A stretch of 64,000 nucleotides of DNA from Spirosoma telluris (GCA_003259005.1 QLII01000001.1:1116001-1180000); one strand, 5' to 3'; positions 46,636 to 58,280 are shown, counted from the stretch's first letter. The notes: generated by a model from the letters alone, not told the origin. Made by a program: numbers and translations.

Positions 46636-47451
46636 TCACATTCGATAAGACAGATAGAACTGGATACCTCCATAGGTTCGAAATATGGTCATCACACAGG
46701 TTGACGAAATCGCTTTCCCATCATTGATAGCGGGCTTCCAGTTAAATTTGTCAGGCGTCCATTCAGGCATATTCCTAAGTATCTGCTGAACATAGCTGCC
46801 CACAACTGGAACCTGTTGTTCAGCATAAGGAGCTGTATAAACGGATACACTCACTCGAACAACCTGACCAATCTCATTGATTGTCAGAGCCGCATTCACT
46901 CTCCGGACCCGTTCGCCATCAAGTATCGACTCCATTTTTTGTTTTAGATAGGCCTGTAGATCCTGGGTCTTACCCAGAAACTTAGCCGCCTGGTAAAACG
47001 GTTCGCAACGTTGTTCTGTCCCATCCAGCGTGAAGCATTGGCTTTTAGTGAGCCGGCCATTCTTATAAAACTCCTTCCGTTTAATAGTGCCGTCCTCGTA
47101 AAAAGCCATAAAGGGGCCATGCAGTACGTTATCTTTATAATCGCAGTTTATATAGGGTTCCCCGGACGGATACATGATCCTGGTCGGTCCATGATGAATA
47201 ATACGGCTTACGCTGTCTAATTGAAAGCCATTCGAGAGTGTTTTGGGCAACAGCGTGTAGGAGTCAGTTCGAAATAAAACGCCATTTTTTCGGTAAATCC
47301 GAACGGTAAAATACTGGTCATGCTTACCATAATAGAGAATTTCCTCGTCATAGTCGGCAAACTCATGACGAACCGTGTAGGTAAGCTTAGTCCGCACAGA
47401 ATCTGACTGTGCATAAACGGATTGTCCAATTAACAGAACAGCAGGAAGCAT
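46636..47451 (-). CDS. Secreted protein with MORN-like repeats and TonB-like C-terminus
   Basis: 271 residues, intact. Signal peptide MLPAVLLIGQSVYAQ. Then YwqK/MORN-like strands: RIMYPSGEPYINCDYKDNVL, HGPFMAFYEDGTIKRKEFYK and NGRLTKSQCFTLDGTEQ. The C-terminal ~90 residues (VRRVNAALTINEIGQVVRVS, QILRNMPEWTPDKFNWKPAI) resemble the TonB C-terminal domain as found in single-helix-free Bacteroidota proteins. It may link envelope proteins. No role can be fixed. It converges on the pirin gene, with 12 bases between. Confidence 0.7.
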   Translation of the reverse strand: MLPAVLLIGQSVYAQSDSVRTKLTYTVRHEFADYDEEILYYGKHDQYFTVRIYRKNGVLFRTDSYTLLPKTLSNGFQLDSVSRIIHHGPTRIMYPSGEPYINCDYKDNVLHGPFMAFYEDGTIKRKEFYKNGRLTKSQCFTLDGTEQRCEPFYQAAKFLGKTQDLQAYLKQKMESILDGERVRRVNAALTINEIGQVVRVSVSVYTAPYAEQQVPVVGSYVQQILRNMPEWTPDKFNWKPAINDGKAISSTCVMTIFRTYGGIQFYLSYRM

Positions 47452-47583
47452 AAGCCATTTATCAGATACTTCCTATAGCATGTAATCCTCATTTCACCAG
47501 GTATAGTAGTCTCCAGCAATGACAACTGATTGATGACTAATATAGTTATTTGTTATAAGTTATTGGTTATTAACCTATTCATT

Positions 47584-48043
<460 letters not shown>

Positions 48044-48084
48044 TTTACAAAAATCAGCTTATTTTTTATTGACACTTTATAAAT

Positions 48085-48134
48085 AACAAATTGCCCTATC
48101 CTCTTTTTCAGAAAAGAGGATAGGGCAATTTGTT
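48085..48134. terminator. Bidirectional terminator, 23-bp perfect stem
   Basis: AACAAATTGCCCTATCCTCT begins the left arm (48085-48107), with loop TCAG and an exact complement at 48112-48134. It lies between the YjbQ and YD-repeat lipoprotein genes, which converge. Confidence 0.9.
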
Positions 48135-48155
48135 CCTGCTCGGATAGCCTACAGT

Positions 48156-49036
48156 CTAGTAATTTTCATACTCAAAATACAAGGTTTCCAGGACACTATT
48201 CCCGCTTGCCGTAACGCGCTTGGTTGGCAAATTAGCCACATTGTAGGTATAGGAGTATAGGGTAACTACTCCCCCGTTTATAGCCGAGGCTACATTGTTC
48301 TGGCTAAAGTTAAACTGATTATCAATTCCTCCGTAATACGTGTAGAAAGGCCCAAACGAACCCACACCAGCAGGAGGAAGAAACACGCCCGGCGCGGAAT
48401 GACAAATACGCCATAAAACGGATTTACTTTATCATCGTATGTAAAGGTAGTGTTTGCCGACCAGCCATACTTTGGAGCGGATGGGGGCTCCCCTAAACGG
48501 GTTACAGTAAATAGATCAGAGGACGAAGTTACGTTATTCCCAGTGAAGGTGAACGAACCACCTCCGCTGGCCACGAGCCCCCCGACGTTAATTCCTTTAG
48601 TATATGTCGATGGCTGATTAGCGGAGTTGTATTGGATGCCTATACCAAAGGTAGACGGCGAGTTCCGCACTCCCGACACCTGACCTGCTCCATTGTAAGT
48701 AAGTGTGTAGGTTTCAGAGCCTGATCCACGTCGGACTATTGAGTGCTGAGCTTGCGTTAGTCGATTTTGACCATCGTATTGAAAAACGGTGTTCTCGACT
48801 GGTGTTGTGCTACTATCGGGTAACTGATAGCCAATGATCAGACTCAATCGCCCCTGGGCATCGTATTTAAATGCGCTAACCTTTGATGAACCGTTTGGTC
48901 CATCCTGACTTATCGTTTTAACCCGTAAACGACTGGCTCCTGGTGTAACCGCCGGAATACGGTGGTCAGTACATCCAAAAAATCCAGCAATAATCAGTAA
49001 ACAACCAATGCATCTAAGTAAACTTGTGGTCTTCAT
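48156..49036 (-). CDS. YD-repeat-like lipoprotein, one frameshift
   Basis: About 294 residues after repair. Lipobox in LLIIAGFFGC. It contains repeats of the YD/RHS type (KVSAFKYDAQGRLSLIIGYQ, TVFQYDGQNRLTQAQHSIVR, TLTYNGAGQVSGV, IQYNSANQPSTYT) and a C-terminal tail (NLPTKRVTASGNSVLETLYF) like the DUF4595-type proteins of Bacteroidota. Function unknown. The break near 48385-48390 joins GVFVIP to APGVFLPPAGVGSFGPFY. Start at 49036 (MKTTSLLRCIGC). The 49037-49256 gap upstream is AT-rich with no clear box. Confidence 0.7.
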
Positions 49037-49256
49037 GGCGTTATAGTAATAAGTTATTATGTTTAACCTTTTACATTTAACTAGCAAACAAGTAAACGTC
49101 TGTTAATCAACAATATTAGCAGGATACGTCTAGTTGATTTATACTATGTTAATTCGCCATGAAGGTATTTTTCATTCTGGTTATTTCCTATGATTTTTCG
49201 ATAAAATCTCGAAGGCGTCTTATGTATTTATAAAGCGGTCATTTTTCACCACCTAA

Positions 49257-51325
49257 TCAATGTAAAATCTGCCAGGCTTCTTCCAAACGGGTAACTGGTA
49301 ACTGACAAGCCCGGTTGTAGCAGACATACACGGCCGTTTCTCCATTTACGAGACCACGTTGCTGCAACAGAGGTAACTCACTTTTTCCGGTTGTACCACA
49401 GAGTATTTTATTTGGGTAAAACTCAGTATCCAGTTCGGCCCTTATCAGATCAGCATTGGGACCAACAATAGCAATTTCGGCAGTAGGGCGGGAACGCAAC
49501 GCATACTGAGACGCCCAGTTAGTCAGGTAGTCCGCATTTTGCTGAACGAGTGGTTGTACCCGGCCTAGCATCTGATCAGCACGATCGCCATAATCGGGCC
49601 GATCGAGCAGAAGGCTTAGTATGTACAGGTTTTCAGCCATCATTGAGTTCGATGCGGGAATCACATTGTCGAACAGCTCTTTACGCCGGGCAATCAGTTC
49701 TTCACTGTTTTTATCCGTAAAGAAAAACAACGGCTCCGGGCCCGTCAACTCATCAACCGAATGATCGCTGAAATTAGCCAGTACATACTTCGTTAGCTGA
49801 TCGGCTTCCAGGAGCCAGCTTTCGGTAAAGGTTGCCTGATACAGTGCCAGTAGGCCATCAATTAAGGCCGCATAATCATCCAGGAAACCAGCTTGCCGGG
49901 CACGTCCCAGTTTATAGGTATGCCAGAGTCGGCCATTCCGACTATCCCGCATTTTTTTCAAAAGAAAGAAAGCCAGCCGAAGGGCAAGTGTCAGAAACTC
50001 CGGCTCACCAAACACCCGATAGGCCGTAGCTAGTCCTTTCAGCATCAGGCCATTCCACGAACAAAGTATCTTATCATCCAATCCTGGCCGGATTCGTTCG
50101 TTACGCACCTGCAACAGCCGGATGTGCGTGGCATCCAGCCGTACGTTGAGGTCGGCCAGTGACCAACCCATGCGTTCGGCAAACGCTTCATCAGACTCGG
50201 TTCGGTGCAGAATATTAAGCGAATCCACGCCGGGCTCATGCTCCCAATTGCCAGCGTCAGTCAGGTTATACAGTTCGGCGAACCAGTCATAATCGGCACC
50301 TAGTATTTCCCGTAACTCTGGTGTTGTGAAGGTGTAGAACTTACCTTCCACCCCTTCGCTATCGGCGTCGAGAGCTGAATAGAATCCACCTTCAGGACTC
50401 AGCAATTCGCGCTGGGCAAAGCCAATGGTTTGGTAAACTACATGCTTATAAAGCGGGCTTTTCATTAAGCTATACGCTTCGGCATACAACGTCAGGAGTT
50501 GGCCGTTGTCGTAAAGCATCTTCTCGAAATGGGGGGCAAACCAATCAGCATCCGTCGAGTAACGGGCAAAACCGCCACCAAGCTGATCATAAATACCACC
50601 GAGCGCCATTCGATCCAGTGTAAGTTTCACCTGTTGGAGTGCGCGATCCGCCGTCTCGGATTCATTAGCTGTTGCCGCATAGTAACGAAGTAAAAACCGC
50701 CAGACACTCGGCATCGGGAACTTCGGTGCCCGACGCATCCCCCCTTTTCATCGTCGGCTTTAACCGCGATTTTGCGGTACAACACCTCTAGGGTTTCGGG
50801 GGCAAACAGCGGATCGTTTTGGGTCAGCCCATAGCGTTCGGCATCGGTCAGGTTCAGTTCCCGAGCGAAACCTTCCGCCGATTGGACCAAATCCTGCCGG
50901 TGTTCATCGAAGGCGGAACGGATACTATCCAGCAAGTTCACCCAATTTCGTTTAGGCAGGTAGGTTAATCCATAAAACGGTTTGGCATCAGGCATCAAAA
51001 ATACGTTGAGCGGCCAGCCTCCCTGCACGCCCATAGCCTGCACAGCATCCATATAAATGGCATCGACATCCGGGCGCTCCTCACGATCAACTTTAATGCA
51101 GACGAAATGGGCATTCATCTGCAAGGCCACGTCTTCCTTCTCAAAGGATTCCCGCTCCATCACATGGCACCAGTGGCAAGCCGAATAGCCAATACTGACA
51201 AGAATAGGTTTGTCTTCTGTAATCGCTTTGGTCAGGGCCTCTTCGCCCCAGGGATACCAGTCAACCGGGTTGTTGGCGTGTTGAAGCAGGTAGGGGCTGG
51301 TTTCGTATTGGAGTTGATTGGGCAT
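49257..51325 (-). CDS. DUF255 thioredoxin-domain protein (YyaL/SPATS20-like), one frameshift
   Basis: About 690 residues after repair. The N-terminal thioredoxin-like domain is [40 protein letters not shown] (CHWC) and [20 protein letters not shown], then [18 protein letters not shown]. The C-terminal part is an (alpha/alpha)6 barrel: [60 protein letters not shown] and [20 protein letters not shown]. Family members are conserved from bacteria to man; their biochemical role is not firmly known. The break is one missing base in CCCCCC at 50739-50744. Confidence 0.92.
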
Positions 51326-51330
51326 ACTAA

Positions 51331-51472
51331 TTAGTGGTCATTGCCTGTCATTCGATTGTCATGGCTAGCCATTCATTGTTCCTCGCGAAGCATGTGGTAG
51401 GGCGCAGGAGGAGTAAGAAAAAGACTAGTAATAACACATCACGAATGACAATCAATGACTATGAATGACTAT
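51331..51472. repeat. Intergenic hairpin, family K (TGTCATTCGATTGTCAT words)
   Basis: Left words GTCATTGCCTGTCATTCGAT (51338 on) and right words ACGAATGACAATCAATGACT (51441 on). It lies between the T9SS cargo end and the DUF255 start and runs into the last bases of the T9SS gene. Confidence 0.6.
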
Positions 51473-53093
51473 TTTTTTGTCTGACTTCCTGTTTCGTTTT
51501 GAATGCGGAGGATATATAATCCAGCGGGTAAATTTTCTACATTAATGATCTCCTTAACACTGTTAACCGCTCTCCTAACGATTGATTGGCCGTTTGTGTT
51601 TAACAGAATCAGGTCAGTAGGCCTAACGGGCAACCGTCCAAACGTTATACTTAGTGTTGTTTGCGTTGGATTTGGGAATACGCCCACATCAACCAAATCG
51701 GGTTCTGTTGCCGTCACGGTCCCCATGTCGAATTGGCACAGGTACACCTCCGTTCCAGTTAACTCGATGGTCTGCTGCCAGGTTTTATAGCGAACGGTCA
51801 GGCTGGTTTTTACGCCATCGGCCGCATACGGATTTTGTGCAGCAATCAGAATTTTGTTTCCATTTACTACCCCACGCCAAACGGGAAGCTGCTTATCCAT
51901 AAGATCTCGGGCGGGTGTTTCAATCACCAATTCATACGTTCCCTGGAACATATCGGCGAAGCGCGACAGTCGATAAAGCCCATGCGTAAAGTGTTCGTAG
52001 GCCGCGTAGGTATCCGTACGTGACTGTACGAGGGTAGGGTTCTCCCAGAGCCACAAACCAGCTGCTCCCGAAAAGAACGGAAAAATAGCGGTTGCTTCAG
52101 CCATAAACGGCTGGATGAAGTTGGGGAAACTACTCGAACTGTCATGATACCGTAGCCAAACCCAGGGCACCACCGGCTTCGTACTCCAGGCCCGGTTCAC
52201 CTCCACCTGAAACAGTAGGTAGGCCAGATAGTCCTTCGCCAGCGGGTTCGGATAATCATAGTAGTAATAGGCCGAAGGCGACAGCGCATCCAACTGGTCG
52301 TAGTAAGGCCCACCAATACCATGCCCCAGGGAATCCTGAACCAGGTAATTTGTTCGGCTGAGGTTCGTTGTCCAATCGGCCCAGGTGAAAGTTGGCACGT
52401 TCAGATAAGTATTAAGTACGGGGTATCGGCATAGCTGCTTACCCGAATGCCCGTCAGGTCGGCATGCTGACGAATATAGCGCAGACCTTCGGCATAGAGG
52501 TTCCGCATGGCTTTTTTGTAAGCCGCCACAAAGTCAGCGTCCGTGAGATTACGGTAGGATTCGGGTACGCGGGTATCCGTTTTAAGTTTCAGGATTCGGG
52601 TATCCGTTTCCTGAAACCGTTCGATGTCTAACGACAGTCGGTTTAGGGGAGCACATACAATCCTGCCGAATTTTTTTGTCCCCGGCCAGATCCGATAAAA
52701 AGCGATCCCATTTGGCCCGGTAAGCGGTCAGGTCATTCGCCCAGGGACTTTCTATTGTTTCCCAGGGTTGGTTCAGACCTGTTGCAAACCCATAATACAC
52801 CAATGCCCGTTGGCTCGCCTGAACAAGTGACCCATATTCAGTGTCCTTAATGTCCACCAGATGGCTAAATCCATGACGTAATGGGCTGGCCTGGCATCCA
52901 TAAAACGAGGGCCACCGTAGATCACCGGAAACGGGAGCGTAAAATCCGGAAATTTACCCCACTCAATCAAATTAGGCTGGCTAACAGGCGTAAAGATGAG
53001 CCGATCGGCGCACTCCTGAGCCTTAGCCAATGGATAAAAACCTGGAAAAAACGCAATCAGCCAGACAAACAAAATGCCAAATGAAACCCGCAT
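51469..53093 (-). CDS. Secreted T9SS-sorted protein of unknown function, three frameshifts
   Basis: About 541 residues after repair. Signal peptide MRVSFGILFVWLIAFFPGFY then PLAKAQ. The body is unrecognised: ECADRLIFTPVSQPNLIEW, QRALVYYGFATGLNQPWETI, YYYYDYPNPLAKDYLAYLLF, SFPNFIQPFMAEATAIFPFF and AGLWLWENPTLVQSRTDTYA. The C-terminus is a T9SS type A sorting domain: VDVGVFPNPTQTTLSITFGR then NLPAGLYILRIQNETGSQTK. Breaks near 52855-52865, 52655 and 52420 (CCCC). A fourth, in A7 at the very end, would add IVIHSH. It is exported to the surface or medium. The N-terminal half could be a hydrolase but no catalytic motif is clear. Confidence 0.78.
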
Positions 53094-53215
53094 TGCTTGA
53101 AGTTTCGCCAAAACTAGTGAATTTTAAGCCACAAAGCGGCCCGGTTACTAAACGAATTGGTAATCGCTTCTCGTTAGTTCATTAATCAATACTTACAATA
53201 CGGCTTTATCTCGTT

Positions 53216-53668
53216 ATGAATACGATCCGACTTTTACTGGTGTGTACCGCACTGTTGATTACCCTGACCTATTGTACTAACGATAGTAATCCTACCCCTA
53301 CCGAAGCTTCACAGACTGACTTACTGGTCGCCAATAACTGGCGAACGGTTCAGGTATCGACTGCCGATGGTCAGGCAATCAATAAAAGCCGTCTGAATCT
53401 GGCCACTCAGGTATTGTATGATTTGAATATGCAGTTTCGAAATGACGGAACCGTCCGTGCCCTCGACCCAAAGCAATCTAATTCGGTTGTGAACGGCGGC
53501 ACCTGGAAATTAGCGACCGATACGAAATCAATTGATGTCGATGTATCGGGCTTTAAAGGAAACTTTCCAATTATTCAACTGACCAAGAGTAAACTCATCT
53601 TACGTCAGCGTGCCCCCGTCGATGGAAAAGATGCCGACATCAATCTGGAATTTGATCCCACTTTATGA
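53216..53668 (+). CDS. Small lipoprotein, lipocalin-like
   Basis: 150 residues, intact. Signal with lipobox LLITLTYC. The body is beta-strand pattern with NNWRTVQVSTADGQAINKSR, DLNMQFRNDGTVRALDPKQS, GGTWKLATDTKSIDVDVSGF and IIQLTKSKLILRQRAPVDGK. It fits the small lipocalin-like lipoproteins of Bacteroidota, which have eight-stranded barrels and mostly unknown ligands. ATG at 53216. Confidence 0.65.
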   Translation: MNTIRLLLVCTALLITLTYCTNDSNPTPTEASQTDLLVANNWRTVQVSTADGQAINKSRLNLATQVLYDLNMQFRNDGTVRALDPKQSNSVVNGGTWKLATDTKSIDVDVSGFKGNFPIIQLTKSKLILRQRAPVDGKDADINLEFDPTL

Positions 53669-53717
53669 GGGCACCGAATCGGTTATCCTATTCCTTGTTC
53701 TTGCTTATGTTAAGCTT

Positions 53718-53765
53718 AGCTTGTAAATGTGGCACCCCTCATTAAGTGTGCCACATTTACAAGCT
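53718..53765 (+). terminator. Terminator-like hairpin, 18-bp stem
   Basis: AGCTTGTAAATGTGGCAC (53718-53735) and its exact complement (53748-53765) around a 12-base loop, 50 bases after the small lipoprotein gene. Confidence 0.8.
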
Positions 53766-53865
53766 ATTATCTCTTCTACCAGCTCTTAATGACCAATTTC
53801 CCCAGGCTTTGTAAGACATTGCCTAAGGGAAACTCTTCGCACTTAAGTAATTAGGCAAATTTAGG

Positions 53866-53935
53866 TTCTATGGATTTTGTTGATTCTATTACATTAAGTC
53901 TCTGTTATTCAATAGAATCAACAAAATCCATAGAA
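53866..53935. repeat. Intergenic hairpin, family D, 25-bp perfect stem
   Basis: TTCTATGGATTTTGTTGATT starts the left arm (53866-53890), with an exact complement at 53911-53935 and a 20-base loop. Same GATTCT words as 30905-30980 and 35091-35160. Confidence 0.9.
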
Positions 53936-54386
53936 TCAAATCTAGCCTTATTCTGCCTGATTACTTATGAACTATAGATCTTAGGTCTATACAGTATCTG
54001 TCCCCTCCTTTCAGCCCAAACGTGCGATTTACCCTTCCTTTTACCCCTTTTTTTAGTCATCTATGCCCCATATTGGTGTTAATTATGCCTTTGCAAAAAG
54101 ATAACCTAGCAACTACTTGAGTTACTATACATCTAAAAAACGTCTAAGGGTATAAATCCATTGATAGTCAAACTAAGTTTATTTTAATTATATCGGTGTA
54201 CTTAAATGGGTATATATTGGTATAAATTTTGCTACTATTCATTGACTATAGGATTTAATTACCTGTGTTAAACTGTGTGTTGATAGGTACATTGACTATC
54301 ACACTAAACGGATATAATACTCCTCAAACAGTCGTTACCCAGGAATTATCTTGTCGTAAGGCTAAATCTGGATTTATTTACCATTT
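53936..54386. promoter_or_regulatory. AT-rich leader of the exopolysaccharide cluster
   Basis: A strongly AT-rich 450-base non-coding stretch before the first export gene. It carries TTGACTAT-type words three times: inverted GATAGTCAA at 54163-54171, TTGACTATA at 54242-54250 and TTGACTATC at 54292-54300. GGTATAAAT-like words recur near 54150 and 54220. No perfect TAnnTTTG box was found. These are candidate sites for a regulator of the cluster. Confidence 0.4.
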
Positions 54387-55223
54387 ATGATTTCCTTTCG
54401 AATCAAGATAGTAGCTTACTTTTTAATGTTGGCAAAGATTGGTCTGCCAAGTCAGGCATTTATTGCTCAAGCCTGTCTGTACAGTAGTTTAATAAATTTG
54501 ATTGCCTGCGTATCCTCAAAGCAAGTCGTCTATTTTCAGGACGATACAGGCTCACGTGCTAGTGTGCCAATTGCCGAAGCCTATGTACCCCGCATAAAAC
54601 CCGGTGATGTACTATCGATCCAAGTCAGTAGTCTAAATCCTGATGCTTCCGCTTTCTTCAACCCCTATACGCCCACAACTTTAACTGGGCGCACCAATAC
54701 GAGTGGATTACCCGAAATGGCAGGCTACCTGGTGGCAGCCACAGGCGAAATCGAACTGCCTCTGGTTGGTCGACTGACAGTGAGCGATTTGACGGTGAGC
54801 GAGTGTAACGCCCTGATCAAACAAAAACTAATTCCTTTTTTGAAAGAGCCCACGGTAAATGTGCGCAATCAGAATTTCCGAATTTCTGTTCTAGGCGAAG
54901 TAACCCGACCAGCTCTGTTTACGATCCCCAATGATCAGATCACTTTAATTGAAGCCCTGAGTTTAGCGGGCGATGCAACCATCTATGGTCGACGGGATAA
55001 TGTGCTGGTCATTCGGGAAGAAAGTGGCAAAAAAACATTCTCCCGGGTCGACCTGACCCAGCGTAATTTATTCCGGTCGCCTTATTACTACCTGCACCCG
55101 AATGACATTGTCTATGTCGAACCCGGTAAGGCGCGTGTAGCAAATGCCGATCGATTTTACCTGATTGTTCCGACAGTTCTAAGCGCGTTGTCGTTCATTG
55201 CCATCTTACTCACCCGTAATTAA
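54387..55223 (+). CDS. Polysaccharide export lipoprotein (Wza-like)
   Basis: 278 residues, intact. N-terminal hydrophobic region with lipobox-like LINLIAC (Cys ~41), though the stretch before it is long and polar for a signal. Poly_export domain: PRIKPGDVLSIQVSSLNPDA, GYLVAATGEIELPLVGRLTV. Then one SLBB module: NFRISVLGEVTRPALFTIPN, LIEALSLAGDATIYGRRDNV. One membrane helix at the C-terminus (FYLIVPTVLSALSFIAILL). It forms or helps form the outer-membrane exit for the polymer. First gene of the cluster; the next starts 16 bases on. Confidence 0.92.
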   Translation: MISFRIKIVAYFLMLAKIGLPSQAFIAQACLYSSLINLIACVSSKQVVYFQDDTGSRASVPIAEAYVPRIKPGDVLSIQVSSLNPDASAFFNPYTPTTLTGRTNTSGLPEMAGYLVAATGEIELPLVGRLTVSDLTVSECNALIKQKLIPFLKEPTVNVRNQNFRISVLGEVTRPALFTIPNDQITLIEALSLAGDATIYGRRDNVLVIREESGKKTFSRVDLTQRNLFRSPYYYLHPNDIVYVEPGKARVANADRFYLIVPTVLSALSFIAILLTRN

Positions 55224-55239
55224 TCCATACCTACCCATC

Positions 55240-57587
55240 ATGTCTACTTCATCCAACTTCTCCTATGTACCCTATCAGGTGATGGATGCAGACAGCAACT
55301 TTCGAACCACCTTACTACGCTATGCTCGAAACTGGTATTGGTTTCTGCTGTCCCTTACTCTGATGTTATTGGCAGCTTATTTCTACCTACAGTTTAAACA
55401 ACCAATTTATCTCAGTCAGAGCAGCTTACTAATCAAGGATGAAAAAAAAGGGCTTGACTCTGATAACATTCTGAAAGACCTGGAGATTTTCGCACCCAAA
55501 AAAATAGTCGAAAACGAAATTGAAGTTTTCAGGTCACATACGCTAATGAATCAAGTGGTTAAGGAACTTGGACTCGATGTCACCTATTTCCACGAAACTC
55601 CCTATGGTTTGCGGGAGTTGTTTCAACAAGCGCCTATTCGTCTGATTATTGAACAACCCACTAGTGCGCTGTATCAGGATAAACCCTTTACGATTCAGTT
55701 TATCGACAGCAATTCGATTAAACTTGATGAAACGCTCTATTCACTCAATACCAGTGTTCAGACACCGATGGGGCGATTGCGGTTCTTTGCCCGCCAGGCG
55801 GTATCGGCCAGTACTGAACCTCTGCACATTAAGGTAACTCCCCGCAGCCAGACAGCCAATAACTTCCTGCGTGTGCTAAAAGCAGAACCTACGAGCAAGG
55901 CCTCAACCGTTATCATGCTCTCGATTGAAACAGGCGTTCCCGATAAGGGTGAAGCCATTTTAAATCGGTTGATTGACCTGTATACCAAAGCGTCGGTGCT
56001 GGACAAGAATCGCGTGGCTTCCAATACCCTGAACTTCATAGATGACCGCTTACAGCTCGTATCGGGTGAGTTACAATCCGTTGAAAAAGGAGTTGAACAT
56101 TATAAATCCTCGGAAGGAATCACGGACCTGGGCTTACAGGCTAAAGGGTTTCTGGAAAGCGCTCAGCAAAACGACACCGAACTGAATCAGGTCAATATCC
56201 AGTTGCAGGCCCTGAACGACATTCAAAAGTATGTCCATAGTCAACCTGCCCATCGGAGTGGCACCCCGGCAACACTAGGGCTGAGTGACCCTACTTTACT
56301 GGGTTTATTTGAAACCTTCACCAAACTGGAGGCCCAGCGAGAGCAGTTAATGCGGACAACGTCGGAACAAAATCCACTGGTGCAAACGGTCAATAGCCAG
56401 CTTCGAACCGTAAAAGCTAACATTACCGAGAACATAGGAACGATGCGGGAAATTCTAACCGGTACGCGCCAACAATTCATGGCCAATAACCGAAAAATAG
56501 AAGGTGTCATTCGAACGATTCCGGCTAAAGAACGCATCTTACTAAACATTACCCGCCAACAAACCATCAAGAATGACTTGTATACCTATTTACTGAGAAA
56601 ACGGGAGGAAACCGCCGTTTCCTATGCATCGGCAATTTCGGACTCCCGCGTAATTGATGCGGCCCTTACCGATGCCAAGCCTGTTAAACCGAACAAATCC
56701 TTATTTTATTTGCTGTTTGGTCTGGCGGGTTTAGTACTCCCGGCCGTTTTTTTAGGTGTATATGACCTGGTCAATAACCGGGTTATGCACCGGTCTGATG
56801 TTGAAGAAGGCACCCATGTTCCTATTCTGGGTGAGATTATCAAGAAGAAACAGTCTGAAGCACTCATCATAGCCAACCGAAGCAATACGGTCATTGCCGA
56901 ACAGATTCGGATGCTACGAACCAACTTAAACTACCTCCGCAGTAGCCAGGATGGTAGTCAGGTAGTGCTCTTCACATCCAGTATTGAGGGCGAAGGCAAA
57001 TCCTTTATCTCATTAAATCTTGGAGCCAGCCTTGCCCTAGTTGGTATGCGTACCGTGATCCTGGAAATGGATCTTCGAAAACCCCGACTTCGTCACTCCC
57101 TGAATATGCCCGAAGGACCTGGGCTAAGTGATTATCTTTCTGGCGAAACAAACCTGGCTCACCTAGTCACGCCCATACCGGATAAAACCAATTACTTCCT
57201 GATTACCAGTGGCCCCCTTCCTCCCAACCCGTCAGAACTACTAACCGGTCCCCGGCTCCAGCAACTCATTCTGGATCTACGAAAGCACTTTGATTATATT
57301 CTGATCGATGCCCCCCAGTTGGTTTAGTAACCGATGCCCAGCTGATTGCTCAGCACGCCGATGCCACCCTGTATATCGTTCGACATGATATTACGCCCAA
57401 GAACTGCCTGAAAATGCTGGAGTCGTTATATCGGGAGAAACGCTTCAAAAAGCTCAATGTTATCCTCAACGCCGTGCAGAACGACGCATCCAGCTACTAC
57501 AGCTATGGCGGTTACAAAAGCGATTTGTACCAGGCCAAAGGAGCCCTAAAAAAGAAGACATTTCTGAGTCGATTCAACCTTAATTAA
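55240..57587 (+). CDS. Wzc-like polysaccharide co-polymerase and tyrosine kinase, one frameshift
   Basis: About 782 residues after repair. Inner-membrane co-polymerase (helix ~33-53, NWYWFLLSLTLMLLAAYFYL) with a Wzz-type periplasmic domain full of coiled-coil, a second helix (LFYLLFGLAGLVLPAVFLGV) and a C-terminal BY-kinase: Walker A TSSIEGEGKSFISLNLGASL, Walker A' VILEMDLRKPRLRHSLN, Walker B YILIDAPPVGLVTDAQL (after repair). The tail is tyrosine-rich (SSYYSYGGYKSDLYQ), the autophosphorylation cluster that controls chain length. The break is a missing C in CCCCC at 57309-57314. Start at 55240 (MSTSSNFSYVPYQV). Confidence 0.94.
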
Positions 57588-57595
57588 TTCCGGCT

Positions 57596-58258
57596 ATGGT
57601 CTCCGAGGAAATCAAACCCCAGGGAATTGACAAACAAAAAGCTCAGTTGGGCTCGACATACACGATTGGTTATTCGGCCAAACGGGCATTCGATTTGGTC
57701 ATGAGTATCCTGATTACGATTTTTTTTCTAAGTTGGATGATTCCACTTATTTGGGTAGCCATTGTCCTTAGCTCACCAGGCCCCGCCATTTTTGTGCAAC
57801 TCCGGTCGGGTCGAAATGGGCAGCAATTCCGGTGTTTAAAATTCCGAACCATGTACACGTCGGGTACCGATTCGTTTCTGCCAGCCTCAAAAAATGACCC
57901 TCGTGTGACGCCCTTAGGCCGGGTGTTACGCCGGACTAATTTGGATGAGTTACCGCAGTTTCTGAACGTGTTGCTGGGAGATATGAGCCTGGTTGGGCCA
58001 CGCCCTCATCCACTTGATTTAGACGCTGAACATTGGTTTACGCTCCCGAACTATCCCCAACGGTATGGCATTCGGCCGGGCATTACCGGACTGGCACAGG
58101 TTAGGGGTTGTCGGGGAAGTATCGCCTACAACCTGATGATGAAACACCGGGTTCGCTACGACCTTCTCTACATTCAGAAAGCATCGCTTAGCCTTGACAT
58201 CTATATCTGCTTTCGAACCCTGTTGGCCATGTTCACCAACAATACGGATGCCTATTAA
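57596..58258 (+). CDS. Initiating sugar transferase (WcaJ/WbaP-type C-terminal domain)
   Basis: 220 residues, intact. One N-terminal membrane helix (AFDLVMSILITIFFLSWMIP). Family motifs: SSPGPAIFVQLRSGRNGQQF, RCLKFRTMYTSGTDSF, NDPRVTPLGRVLRRTNLDEL, PQFLNVLLGDMSLVGPRPHP and RYGIRPGITGLAQVRGCRGS. It transfers a sugar-1-phosphate to undecaprenyl phosphate, the first step of the repeat unit. It lacks the N-terminal four-helix domain of full-length WcaJ, so it is the short form. The start lies 8 bases past the Wzc stop. Confidence 0.95.
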   Translation: MVSEEIKPQGIDKQKAQLGSTYTIGYSAKRAFDLVMSILITIFFLSWMIPLIWVAIVLSSPGPAIFVQLRSGRNGQQFRCLKFRTMYTSGTDSFLPASKNDPRVTPLGRVLRRTNLDELPQFLNVLLGDMSLVGPRPHPLDLDAEHWFTLPNYPQRYGIRPGITGLAQVRGCRGSIAYNLMMKHRVRYDLLYIQKASLSLDIYICFRTLLAMFTNNTDAY

Positions 58259-58280
58259 CGCTTACTAACCTACCCCACTT

